Positions 44,005-52,749 of a DNA stretch of 64,000 nucleotides are shown here, piece after piece; the stretch's first letter is position 1, and each line of letters begins with the position of its first letter. A program made the translations under genes and the position numbers. Origin of the DNA: Paraburkholderia sacchari (GTDB lineage Bacteria; Pseudomonadota; Gammaproteobacteria; Burkholderiales; Burkholderiaceae); NCBI RefSeq assembly GCF_000785435.2, contig NZ_JTDB02000012.1, positions 62,001-126,000 on the forward strand, written 5' to 3'. Below the pieces are notes generated by a model. The model did not search any database. It was not told the DNA's origin and saw only the letters and a program-made list of their open reading frames with translations.

Positions 44005-45666
44005 ATGACGCGTGCAGATACCGCAGATCTCCATGGGGCCGAGCCGCCAGCCGCGGCGGCTATCGATGCCACAAGCGTTCGAACGTTACCCGCCATGTTC
44101 GAGCTGGCCTGCACGCGTTACGCCAGACGCCCCGCGTTCAGTTCATTTAATCATACGATCGAATATCGAGAGGTTGCGCGATATGTGCGCCGCTTCTCGG
44201 ATTTTCTGATCAACGAATTTGGGCTTGCGCCGTCCGAGCGCGTGGCGCTCATCTTGCCGAATGGCTTGCCCTATGTAGTGGCTTTCTTCGGCATACTCCG
44301 CGCAGGGCTCGTCGTGGCAAACGTCAACCCTCTGGCGACACCCCGCGAGATACAGATTCAGCTATCTACGGCGGCAGTTTCAGCGATCGTGGTACTCGAT
44401 AATTTCGCACACAAACTCGACAATATTCTCGATGAGAATCAGAGGAAAGCCGTCGTATCGGTCGCGCCAAGCGATCTGCTTCCGCTTCCCAAACGCATTG
44501 CCATCGACTTTGTGCAGCGCGTTATTCGTCACTCTATTCCCTCACGAAAACCTGAATACTGGACCTTCGGTGCCGCCATGTCGCGCCGGTACCCAAACGG
44601 GCAGCGTCACCCGCGCGCCTGCCTCGACGATGTGGCGCTGTTGCAGTTCACAGGAGGTACGACAGGCACCCCGAAGTGTGCAATGCTCACACACCGCAAC
44701 CTCGGCTCCAACGTTGCACAGATCCGTGCATGGCTGGGTGAAGCGTTTTGTTCCACGCCTCAGACCGTTCTCACGCCGCTGCCGCTGTTTCATATCTTCG
44801 CGCTGACTGCCAGTCTTCTGACATTCGTCGAACTTGGCGGATGCAATGTGCTCGTGACCGATCCGCGCGATATCGCCGGGCTCGCAAGAACCTTGCGCCG
44901 CACGCGGCCCACCGCCCTGTTAGGCGTGAACACGCTGTTCCGTGCCCTTCTCGATGCGCCGCATTTCCGGGCTATCGACTGGTCACGTCTGCGCCTTGTC
45001 ATCGGTGGCGGCGCAGCGATTGATCCATCCGTTGCCGCACGATGGCAGACAGCAACAGGGATGCCGATCGTCGAAGGTTACGGGCTGACCGAGGCCTCGC
45101 CAGTCGTGTGTGTGAATCCCACGGATGCAACGCATTTTTCCGGATCGGTCGGATATCCACTGCCTTCAACCGAAGTCAGCATTCGCGACGACGACGATGC
45201 CGTGGTCGCTGCGGGGAGCGTCGGCGAGGTGTGGGTCCGGGGACCGCAGGTCATGCGCGGTTACTGGATGAACCCTGACGAGACGGCCAAGGTCATCTCG
45301 CACGATGGCTGGCTTCGCACTGGGGACGTTGGTTACTTCAATCCCACGCAAATGCTCGTGCTCGTGGATCGCAAGAAAGACGTGATCATCGTGTCGGGTT
45401 TCAAGGTGTATCCATCGGAAGTGGAAGACGTGGTGACCAGGCTCCCCGGCGTGACTGCTGCTGCAGCAGTCGGCGTGCCGGATGAACGGACGGGACAGGC
45501 CGTGAAACTGTTCGTCGTCCCGACCTCGACGAGCCTTACCGCAGCAGTCGTGCTGGCACATTGCCGCGCCAACTTGAGCGCCTACAAGGTTCCCAGGTTC
45601 GTTGAGTTCCGCGAATCCTTGCCCCTGAACCAACTGGGCAAGGTACTGCGCCGCGCGCTGGCCTGA
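44005..45666 (+). CDS. AMP-forming long-chain acyl-CoA ligase-like protein
   Basis: 553 aa. ANL-family motifs: FTGGTTGTPKCAMLTHRN (P-loop), LPLFHIFALT, VEGYGLTEASPV, SHDGWLRTGDVGYF and VDRKKDVIIVSGFKVYPSEVE, ending PLNQLGKVLRRAL with the catalytic Lys. It activates a fatty or aromatic acid to the adenylate and CoA ester. The start at 44005 has GGAG six bases upstream; the DNA immediately before is an IS6 relic, so its native leader has been replaced. The ACP-ligase-acyltransferase gene follows after 134 bases with an FNR-like box between. Confidence 0.93.
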   Translation: MTRADTADLHGAEPPAAAAIDATSVRTLPAMFELACTRYARRPAFSSFNHTIEYREVARYVRRFSDFLINEFGLAPSERVALILPNGLPYVVAFFGILRAGLVVANVNPLATPREIQIQLSTAAVSAIVVLDNFAHKLDNILDENQRKAVVSVAPSDLLPLPKRIAIDFVQRVIRHSIPSRKPEYWTFGAAMSRRYPNGQRHPRACLDDVALLQFTGGTTGTPKCAMLTHRNLGSNVAQIRAWLGEAFCSTPQTVLTPLPLFHIFALTASLLTFVELGGCNVLVTDPRDIAGLARTLRRTRPTALLGVNTLFRALLDAPHFRAIDWSRLRLVIGGGAAIDPSVAARWQTATGMPIVEGYGLTEASPVVCVNPTDATHFSGSVGYPLPSTEVSIRDDDDAVVAAGSVGEVWVRGPQVMRGYWMNPDETAKVISHDGWLRTGDVGYFNPTQMLVLVDRKKDVIIVSGFKVYPSEVEDVVTRLPGVTAAAAVGVPDERTGQAVKLFVVPTSTSLTAAVVLAHCRANLSAYKVPRFVEFRESLPLNQLGKVLRRALA

Positions 45667-45730
45667 CGCACAGGGAATGCGACCGCACCGCCACGACCGC
45701 TGAATTGCACAGCAAAGCACCACACTGCAA

Positions 45731-45744
45731 CTGATAAAGATCAA
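45731..45744 (+). promoter_or_regulatory. FNR/ANR-like box upstream of the ACP-ligase-acyltransferase gene
   Basis: CTGATAAAGATCAA differs from TTGAT-N4-ATCAA only at the first base. It is centred about 63 bases before the start codon at 45801, so a transcription start near 45779 would put it at -41.5. Confidence 0.6.
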
Positions 45745-45800
45745 GCGCTGCCTTCTGCATGGCACCTAAGGTTTAACTTGCCCCACCGTGGTCACGTGAA

Positions 45801-48647
45801 ATGAAAGATGACGCCACCGGCCGCTCGTCGGCCAACGTTCAGCGCTTGCTGGAGATAGTCGACGCCTTTGTGGCAGAGATGAGTCCCAGAGGGCACAAGC
45901 CGCTTGCCGTGGGCCTTGAGAGCCACTTCGAACGTGACCTCGGCCTGGATAGTATTGCTCGCACGGAACTGCTGGCCCGCATCGAGAAAACCCTCGGCGT
46001 GCGCTTTCCGCTTGATCTGTTCGGGCAGGCGGTCACGCCACGTGATTTGCTGTGCTTCCTCGACGAAGACGCATCCGGGCAGTCCAGTTCCCCTGTCGGT
46101 GGCATCGAGCTTAGTGCGCCGGGCGGTGCACTCGACCCCCCAACAGATGCAAGAACGCTGGTCGAGGCACTACAGTGGCATGCATCGCGACGCCCCGAAC
46201 GCACTCATATCGTATTTCTCGAGGAGGACGCCGCGTCACATACGATGACCTATGCGGCACTGCACGAGGCCGCCCTGCGGGTATCGCGCGGGTTGCGCCG
46301 GCTGGGCGTCAACCCGGGAGATACCGTCGCACTAATGCTGCCAACAGGCGACGACTATTTCGCGTGCTTCGCCGGCATACTGCTCCTCGGCGCCATCGTC
46401 GTGCCCGTATATCCGCCCGCACAATCCGCACGGATCGACGATCACCTGGCGCGGCACGCGGCGATTCTTTCCGATGCTCGCGCACGCGTCATGATTGTGC
46501 CCTCGCACTCGTTTGGAGCCGATCTTCTGGCCAAGGCCAGGATTCCAACATTACTTGAGATCATTGCAGCGCCTCAACTGATGGGCGAGGTGGATACCGA
46601 ACGGTATGTCCCGCACGCCGAAGACGTCGCGCTGCTTCAGTACACGTCCGGCAGCACCGGCATGCCAAAAGGCGTCGTGCTGACTCACGCGAACCTGCTC
46701 GCCAATATCCGGGCGATGGGTCAGACTGCCCGGATCGAGGAACACGACATCTTCGCGAGTTGGCTTCCCCTGTATCACGACATGGGTCTGATTGGAGCGT
46801 GGTTCGGCCCGCTCTACTTCGGAATTCCACTGGTTCTGATGTCCCCGCTGACGTTTCTCGCACGTCCCGCGCGCTGGCTGCAGGCAATCAGCCATTACAA
46901 TGCCACCATTACGGCAGCGCCTAACTTTGCCTATGAGCGCTGCACACGGAGGATCGAGGACGCCGATCTCGAAGCCATCGATTTGTCCTCATTGCGCCTT
47001 GCATTTTGCGGCGCCGAGCCCATCAGTGCGTCCACCATGCGCGCATTTGCTACCCGCTTTGCCAGCCATGGGTTCAGGCAGACTGCCTTGACCCCTGTCT
47101 ACGGCCTCGCAGAAAACACGCTCGGACTGGCGTTTTCGGAGCTTGGCCGCGGCGTGCGGATAGACTGTATCAGTCGCGTCAAACTGGCTGACTCGCAGCG
47201 TGCAGCACAAGCAGAATCTCCTGATGACGCGCTCGAACTCGTGTCGTGTGGACGCGCGTTACCCGGCAACCGGATTCGTGTTGTCGATGCCGCCCGCAAT
47301 GAGGTATCCGAAAGAGCGGTCGGAAGGATTGAATTTCGCAGTCCCTCCGCGACCCGCGGATATTTTCAGAATCCCGCGCTGACCGCACAGCTGATTCACG
47401 ATAATTGGCTCGATACCGGCGATCTCGGATATATCGCCGATGATGAGCTGTTTATCACGGGCCGCGTGAAAGATCTGGTGATTCGGGCCGGGCGTCACTT
47501 TTTTCCATATGAACTGGAAGCGGCCGTTGGGCGTTTGCCTGGAGTACGAACCGGCTGCGTCGCGGTTTGCGGAACGCCCGACGTTGAGACGGGTACCGAT
47601 AGACTGCTCGTCATCGCAGAGACTCGCGCAACTGCCCCGGCCACGCTCGCGACGATACGCACTGGCATAAACGAAGCCTCTGTGGCCCTGCTGGGCGCTC
47701 CGCCAGAAGAGGTCGCTCTGGTTCCACCGCACAGCATTCTAAAGACATCCAGCGGCAAGATCCGCCACGCGGCCACACTCGATCTGTATCTGCGCAGTCA
47801 CGGGAATCTTCTCCCACGTCCGGCATGGCGCCAGCGGCTCGGCATCGGCGCGAACACCATACTGCCGATTGGCCGACGGCTTCGAACTGCCGGCGAACAC
47901 TTCGCTTACGGTGCATGGTGCTGGATCACCATCCTCCTTGTAGCGACACCCGCATGGTTGATGACCGTATGGCATCCAGACGCGAATCGAAACTGGAAGA
48001 TTGCATCGCGCGCCGCACGACTAGCCCTGCGGCTGGCAGGAATTCGCGTGAAAGTGTGCGGCGTCGATCTCAATGACGCCGCGCCGCCAGCGATTTTTGT
48101 TGCCAATCACGCGAGCTATCTGGATGGGCTCGTGCTGTTGGCGGCCATTCCCATCCCACTCGGCGTTGTCGCAAAGCGTGAGCTAACCAGCGCGCCGCTG
48201 CTCGGCCGCTTCCTTCGCGCGATAGGCGTGCGTTTCGTCGAACGCGCTGACTATCGGCGCATGGCCGACGACGAGCGCGAACTGTTAAAGCAGGCAATGG
48301 CTGGAACCGCGCTGCTATTTTTTCCCGAAGCAACGTTCGTCCGATCCGCGGGTCTGCGGCAATTTCGGCTCGGCGCCTTTGTTACCGCGTGCGCTTCGCA
48401 CCGGCCTGTCATCCCCGTCGCAATCGCGGGCACGCGCGCTGTGCTGCCGGATGGACAGTGGTTGCCAACGAGAGCCGGTATCACCGTTACCGTGCTCCCG
48501 GCCCTGGCACCATCGGGAGAAGACATGAAAGCTGCGGCGGACTTGCGCGACGCCGCACGCGATGCAATCGCCACTTGTTGTGGAGAAAGCGTGTTGAGCG
48601 AAATTTCCCCACTGGAGATACCCACCAACCGCGCCCCTAATTCATAG
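45801..48647 (+). CDS. ACP - FAAL-like ligase - PlsC acyltransferase fusion
   Basis: 948 aa. Residues about 10-90 are an acyl carrier domain with the phosphopantetheine serine in LGLDSIARTEL. Residues about 110-640 are an AMP-ligase resembling fatty acyl-AMP ligases (LLQYTSGSTGMPKGVVLTHANL, SWLPLYHDMGLIGAWFGPLY, PVYGLAENTLGLAF). After two hydrophobic segments (about 710-730), residues 740-940 form a PlsC domain with NHASYLDG (HX4D) and FFPEATF. It may load an acyl chain onto its own ACP and transfer it to a glycerophospholipid or other alcohol at the membrane. Partly Aas-like in logic, but with an N-terminal ACP. An FNR-like box precedes it. Confidence 0.9.
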   Translation: MKDDATGRSSANVQRLLEIVDAFVAEMSPRGHKPLAVGLESHFERDLGLDSIARTELLARIEKTLGVRFPLDLFGQAVTPRDLLCFLDEDASGQSSSPVGGIELSAPGGALDPPTDARTLVEALQWHASRRPERTHIVFLEEDAASHTMTYAALHEAALRVSRGLRRLGVNPGDTVALMLPTGDDYFACFAGILLLGAIVVPVYPPAQSARIDDHLARHAAILSDARARVMIVPSHSFGADLLAKARIPTLLEIIAAPQLMGEVDTERYVPHAEDVALLQYTSGSTGMPKGVVLTHANLLANIRAMGQTARIEEHDIFASWLPLYHDMGLIGAWFGPLYFGIPLVLMSPLTFLARPARWLQAISHYNATITAAPNFAYERCTRRIEDADLEAIDLSSLRLAFCGAEPISASTMRAFATRFASHGFRQTALTPVYGLAENTLGLAFSELGRGVRIDCISRVKLADSQRAAQAESPDDALELVSCGRALPGNRIRVVDAARNEVSERAVGRIEFRSPSATRGYFQNPALTAQLIHDNWLDTGDLGYIADDELFITGRVKDLVIRAGRHFFPYELEAAVGRLPGVRTGCVAVCGTPDVETGTDRLLVIAETRATAPATLATIRTGINEASVALLGAPPEEVALVPPHSILKTSSGKIRHAATLDLYLRSHGNLLPRPAWRQRLGIGANTILPIGRRLRTAGEHFAYGAWCWITILLVATPAWLMTVWHPDANRNWKIASRAARLALRLAGIRVKVCGVDLNDAAPPAIFVANHASYLDGLVLLAAIPIPLGVVAKRELTSAPLLGRFLRAIGVRFVERADYRRMADDERELLKQAMAGTALLFFPEATFVRSAGLRQFRLGAFVTACASHRPVIPVAIAGTRAVLPDGQWLPTRAGITVTVLPALAPSGEDMKAAADLRDAARDAIATCCGESVLSEISPLEIPTNRAPNS

Positions 48648-48807
48648 CCGTAGTCCTCCTGCTTGATGAAGTGCCGCCGGCGCAGGAGTCTACAGATCAA
48701 CCGAAGGCCGTGAGCACGTCACAGCGACCTCCGCATGGAGGCGAACGCGCCAATCTGTCCCGCTCGAGAGCGATGGTCGCGGCCTTCCATCGCGTACCAC
48801 GGGTGTG

Positions 48808-49806
48808 CTATTCGAATGTAACTAGAGCTTCCGGCGAAGGTGGCAGGGGCGTCACACTGACATTCGAAAAGCCGGCTTCGCGGCCCATCTGCTCAAGCTC
48901 GCGCGCGGTATACGCGTCGCCTTGCGGCGTGGATGCAAGCATCACAAATGAGAACGCGGCGGCGAAGGGCGGCGACACGCGATCCTCGTCTGGAACAAAC
49001 TCCACCGCCAGCGCTCGCCCTCCGGGTCCGAGGCTCTTGCGGACTTTCGAGAGTATTTCGACGCAAGTTGGCGGATCGAAGTGGTGCAAGAAGTTCGTGA
49101 CCAGAGCCAGATCGAAATTCGTACCCCAATCGACTTCGAATGCACTGCCGGCGACCGTGCGGTAACGCGCATTGACCCCAGCAGCTACGGCGTGCTCCAT
49201 GGCGACCTCAAGAACCGGCTGCCAGTCGCTCGCCACGACTTCTGCGCCAGGGATCGCCTTGGCAATCGCGATTCCGAACAGCCCATGCCCGGCCGCCACA
49301 TCCAGCACGCGCTTCGGTGCCACAGGCCAACCGCTCACCTGTTGCGCAATGCTCTGTGCGGTTTGTGCCACGAAGGGTGCCATCGACCGTGCAAATTTCA
49401 CCCAGACGGGATGGTCTGGGGCAATGTTGCCCAGTCCTGAGGCCCCGCCGTTGCGAACGAACGCGACCGGGTCATCGAGCCATAGTGCCATCATTTCCGG
49501 AGCCGCAAGGAAATCCACGATGCTTCCTATCCAGGCGGGCGACGCAGTCGTCAGGAATGCCGAAGTCGACGGCGTCAATCGATACCGTCCCGCTTCCTTC
49601 TGCAGAAATCCGTGCACAGTCAGGAAGTCGCAGAGTATGCGCACACCGCGCTTTGCGGCTTTTACCCGCTCGGCTATACGTTCCGGGTCGCCGTGTTCGT
49701 CCTCGATGGCGGAGAAGAGATCGAGCGCCACTGCGGCTTTCACAGCGGCCGTTTTCTGGTAGGCCATCGTGGCATCGATAAAGGCCTGCGGAGAGATGTC
49801 ATCCAT
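48808..49806 (-). CDS. SAM-dependent O-methyltransferase-like protein
   Basis: 332 aa. The N-terminal winged-helix dimerisation domain (MAYQKTAAVKAAVALDLFSAIE...RILCDFLTVHGFLQKEAGRYRLT) and the class I methyltransferase core (VLDVAAGHGLFGIAIAKAIPGAEVVASDW, VTNFLHHFDPPTCVEILSKVRKSLGPGGRALAVEF) match the small-molecule O-methyltransferase type found in natural-product pathways. It lies alone and on the opposite strand to the ebo cluster, about 2 kb away, so a link to that pathway is possible but unsupported. Confidence 0.9.
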   Translation of the reverse strand: MDDISPQAFIDATMAYQKTAAVKAAVALDLFSAIEDEHGDPERIAERVKAAKRGVRILCDFLTVHGFLQKEAGRYRLTPSTSAFLTTASPAWIGSIVDFLAAPEMMALWLDDPVAFVRNGGASGLGNIAPDHPVWVKFARSMAPFVAQTAQSIAQQVSGWPVAPKRVLDVAAGHGLFGIAIAKAIPGAEVVASDWQPVLEVAMEHAVAAGVNARYRTVAGSAFEVDWGTNFDLALVTNFLHHFDPPTCVEILSKVRKSLGPGGRALAVEFVPDEDRVSPPFAAAFSFVMLASTPQGDAYTARELEQMGREAGFSNVSVTPLPPSPEALVTFE

Positions 49807-50303
49807 GATCGGTCGCCTCTCACAAGAAACCGCACAAACAGGTGTTTGATTCGAGTCTTTCTTCGCAGGAATTCAACTCGTGCGTGAAGGACGGAACCTT
49901 TGAAAAGCCTACGCGAACAATGGCTCCGCGTCGAGCGTCCGGGTTGCAGCAAATGGCGCGCGGACGCTCGGCACACGCGTCGCGAAACCAAAGCGCCGCC
50001 GTTGCGAGCCTGTCAGCTTTTTGGTTAATCAAGCTTCGTGACGGACGACGAAAGCCCGTGAGCTGCCTGCCCTAACGTGGCCTGCCTGTTTTCGTGCGGA
50101 AACCCACATACACACGCCTGTTTTTTTTCGTAAATGTACCCGTCGGGTAATACTCGTCGTGACCGTTCGCCCAGATCGCGAGTGGTCCTGATCACACATG
50201 AGATAAGCCTGCATGCCAACCAGAACCGCAGGCATAAAGACGAAGTGATGCACATCGCCCTTGACCAGAGCGATAGAAAAGACATCAAACGGGGGATTGA
50301 AAA
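49807..50303. other. 497-bp sparse intergenic stretch
   Basis: Lower GC than the neighbourhood, with an oligo-T run near 50123-50129. No gene with a ribosome binding site or family likeness was seen on either strand. Confidence 0.45.
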
Positions 50304-50690
50304 ATGAAAAGGCCTTGCATTCGCTCGGGGCGAACCACCATTGCCGCGTTCTGTAGCGCCAGCCGGTTGCACGACAGCGACACGCATGATGACGGATGTG
50401 ATCCGGGAGATTGGCTGGTCATGCTGACGCTGCTCTATTTTTTCCCCTCGATCATCGCGTTCAGTCGCCACCATCGCCGCCGCACCGCGATCAATCATCT
50501 CAATGCGATATTTGGCTGGTCCGTGATCGGCTGGATTGCCGCCTTCATATGGGCACTGACCTCCCCCGGAAAGGGACTCGCAATGGCGGCCACTGCTGCG
50601 CCTGAGTCTACGGGGGATGTTCCTGAACATTTCGCGGCACAGTTGCTCACAGACATCGTCGAGCGCGATCTCACGACTCGATCTCTCTAG
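50304..50690 (+). CDS. superinfection immunity (Imm)-like membrane protein
   Basis: 128 aa. The central segment LTLLYFFPSIIAFSRHHRRRTAINHLNAIFGWSVIGWIAAFIWAL is two membrane helices joined by a basic, Asn-containing loop, the pattern of the phage T4 Imm-like superinfection immunity family. These sit in the inner membrane and in phages block DNA entry by related phages; chromosomal copies have no proven role. GGGGGATT lies eight bases before the ATG at 50304. The N-terminal 35 residues look non-conserved, so the true start may be later. Confidence 0.75.
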   Translation: MKRPCIRSGRTTIAAFCSASRLHDSDTHDDGCDPGDWLVMLTLLYFFPSIIAFSRHHRRRTAINHLNAIFGWSVIGWIAAFIWALTSPGKGLAMAATAAPESTGDVPEHFAAQLLTDIVERDLTTRSL

Positions 50691-51197
50691 ACCCTCCGGC
50701 ATGCCGTTGGCGTCAATGCGTTCCGACCGCACCTATCAACCTGGATAGGACCGCATAGAAGCTTCCCTTCGGCGGCTCTGCATCGACTATATTTTCGTCA
50801 GAAGAAAAGAAAGAGATAGAACCTTGGGGACCACGAGTCTTCATGGTCCAACAGCGCATTTGAAGAAGTTCGTCACGCGGGACTATCAGGGGTATGTCCA
50901 GACCACACTTCGATTCCTTGAGACCTGCGATTTCAACTCTCCAAAGCAATGCGGATAGCGCCGAACCCGGCCTGTGGTTCGCGCGGTCCGCAACGCGGCA
51001 CGCCTGATAGCCGCGCGCTCCCTCTCTTCAGCCTGACAGGATCAGGCGAGCAAGTCTTCTCACGCGGCAGATGCCCGATAACGGTCGCTGCCACGATGGC
51101 CCTTTCGTGGACGCGAACTGCGGCGCGATCCCGGAGGATCACTGGCAGAACGGCCGCAGCTCACAACGCGCATCACGGTGATGAAGGAGGTTCAATC
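50691..51197. other. 507-bp intergenic stretch before the secondary-metabolite cluster
   Basis: A minus-strand frame at 50713-50949 (TTG start, no ribosome binding site) is the only candidate and is not supported. AAGGAGG at its right end belongs to the next gene. Confidence 0.4.
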
Positions 51198-51521
51198 ATG
51201 GCTTACAAAAAGCTCGTCAACCAAAGCGGCCTTGCACTTTCCATTCAGTTTGTTTCCCGCCTGGGCTCGGATCCCAATCAGTCAGGTCCCATTGTGACGG
51301 TTTCATTGCCGGCCGGCGGGAAGCAAACCGTCGAGTACGGCAATCCACAGAATCCGTATCTCAACGGCCTCGTCGTTTCGTCGGGTTCCGATGGCGCGTT
51401 TTCCAACGGCTCGCAGATCGTGACTTCCCGGGGAAGCTCATGGGACAACGTTCTGAATACGAACGACACCCTCACATTCAGTGGCGCCGGCGGCTTGAAT
51501 GTGACGGGCTCCAACACCTGA
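51198..51521 (+). CDS. small beta-rich hypothetical protein, 107 aa
   Basis: The ATG at 51198 has AAGGAGG upstream. The protein starts MAYKKLVNQSGLALSIQFVSR and is dominated by alternating strand-like segments rich in Ser, Gly, Asn and Thr (GPIVTVSLPAGGKQTVEYG, LNTNDTLTFSGAGGLNVTG). It has no signal peptide or cysteines. The pattern fits a beta-sandwich such as a lectin-like or aegerolysin-like fold, but no family is recognised. It is the first gene on the plus strand of the ebo region; a hairpin follows its stop, so it may be separately transcribed. Confidence 0.75.
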   Translation: MAYKKLVNQSGLALSIQFVSRLGSDPNQSGPIVTVSLPAGGKQTVEYGNPQNPYLNGLVVSSGSDGAFSNGSQIVTSRGSSWDNVLNTNDTLTFSGAGGLNVTGSNT

Positions 51522-51549
51522 CTGCCACTCGAACGCTCTGATCCTGCTC

Positions 51550-51578
51550 CTGTCGGCAGTCACGCTCACTGCCGACAG
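51550..51578. other. hairpin after the small beta-rich gene
   Basis: CTGTCGGCAGT (51550-51560) and its exact reverse complement (51568-51578) enclose a 7-base loop, an 11-bp perfect stem 28 bases after the stop. There is no T-run, so it is a possible mRNA-stabilising or weak termination structure. Confidence 0.65.
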
Positions 51579-51652
51579 ACAGCAACTCGCTGCCTCAGGA
51601 AAACCCGCAGTCCGCGCCAACTCTTACGCATGCCTAATAATAAAGCCTTAAC

Positions 51653-51680
51653 TTTACTTGACCAAACGCTCGTGTATAAA
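51653..51680 (+). promoter_or_regulatory. candidate promoter of the VioB-like/ebo cluster
   Basis: TTTACT (51653-51658) and TATAAA (51675-51680) are 16 bases apart in the most AT-rich stretch of the region. Transcription would start near 51687, about 53 bases before the start at 51740. The -35 match is weak. Confidence 0.4.
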
Positions 51681-51739
51681 TCCTCCAAAATCAAAAAGAC
51701 GACCTCCCCTCAATAATATAAATCGGATAACTATGCATT

Positions 51740-52669
51740 ATGCACAAGCTCTCCACTGACGCTTCGGTGAAGCCAGAAAAAGAATCGCCTGCAACGCAGA
51801 CACCCACCGCTCCGATTTATCCGACCTACGGGGTTCACAATCCACCACAATACAGTCCATGCGCCGCGCCGGACTGCCTGTATGGACGTGCGCCCGGCGA
51901 GCCATCCGATCCGGTCCTGCCGCTCTACTGGTCCGCGAAGTGGAAGATGTACCGCGTATACAACCGGTACGCCGAGTATCCGCCGCCCTATGACGGCGTC
52001 CCGCCGCCTCCGTTGACGGAAGGTGTGGATTACGAAGTGTCTAATGGCGCGAGCTATTACGACAGCACCTGGATCGGGCCAAACGGCGAACGCGGCGCGA
52101 TGATGGAGTATTACGAGGACCGCGCGCTGCCGATCTTTCCTGGCTCGAATCACTATAGTTGCGCGTACATCTCCCTCGGCAACAATGCGTACTTCCTCAC
52201 GTTCGAGGAAAACCGCCCGGCCACCATGGTTCCCGTGTGCCTGTTTTCGGCGCTGAACCATCCGCCCATGCGCGACTTCATCAAGCATCTGCCCTACAGC
52301 AAGGCAGACAGCGAACGGCTCGGCTCACGCGTGCAGGGATACTCGTTCTGGACGAGCCCCGAAGGAAATCGTCCGCCGATCCAGGTTGGCGTCAGTCCGG
52401 ACCGCACAAAGGACGGCGCGGTGCTGTTCGGTTACGCCTTCCACAGCAACTGGACCGAAGACGGGACGAGCAGCGCCGAACCCACACTGTATCGGCTGCC
52501 GCAGTCGTTCTATTTCTCCGGGTGGCCGGCTGACCCGCCGAACGCGCCTATCGTCAGTCAGAACTTTTACGACTTCTCGTTCACGAAGCCCGACCCAGCC
52601 ACGACGTGGGACCTCGTCGCACAGCTTGCGAAAGGACAGCCTATCCCGGTCTGCCGGTTCGGGCCCTGA
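51740..52669 (+). CDS. hypothetical protein of the ebo/VioB-like cluster, 309 aa
   Basis: Not recognised. Proline- and tyrosine-rich N terminus (TPTAPIYPTYGVHNPPQYSPC, YPPPYDGVPPPPL), then a probable beta-rich soluble domain with NHYSCAYISLGNNAYFLTFEENRP and WTSPEGNRPPIQVGVSPD. No signal peptide. Cysteines occur early (CAAPDCLYG) and may pair or bind metal. The start has no strong ribosome binding site; an AT-rich promoter-like region precedes it. It is 80 bases upstream of the ferritin-like gene and probably begins the operon. Confidence 0.75.
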   Translation: MHKLSTDASVKPEKESPATQTPTAPIYPTYGVHNPPQYSPCAAPDCLYGRAPGEPSDPVLPLYWSAKWKMYRVYNRYAEYPPPYDGVPPPPLTEGVDYEVSNGASYYDSTWIGPNGERGAMMEYYEDRALPIFPGSNHYSCAYISLGNNAYFLTFEENRPATMVPVCLFSALNHPPMRDFIKHLPYSKADSERLGSRVQGYSFWTSPEGNRPPIQVGVSPDRTKDGAVLFGYAFHSNWTEDGTSSAEPTLYRLPQSFYFSGWPADPPNAPIVSQNFYDFSFTKPDPATTWDLVAQLAKGQPIPVCRFGP

Positions 52670-52749
52670 GCAGCTCCTGAGCCGTAGCGCTGCGGCGCAC
52701 ATCCACCTGCTGTTCCGAAAACCGCCCCAATAACTTTACGGAGGCCAAA

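Noticed and set aside
50713..50949. 78-codon minus-strand frame starting with TTG
   Set aside because: No ribosome binding site and no recognisable family; could be a gene relic but not supportable.
51659..51680. TTGACC with TATAAA as the cluster promoter
   Set aside because: Spacing is only 11 bases; the overlapping TTTACT with 16-base spacing was kept as a weak candidate instead.
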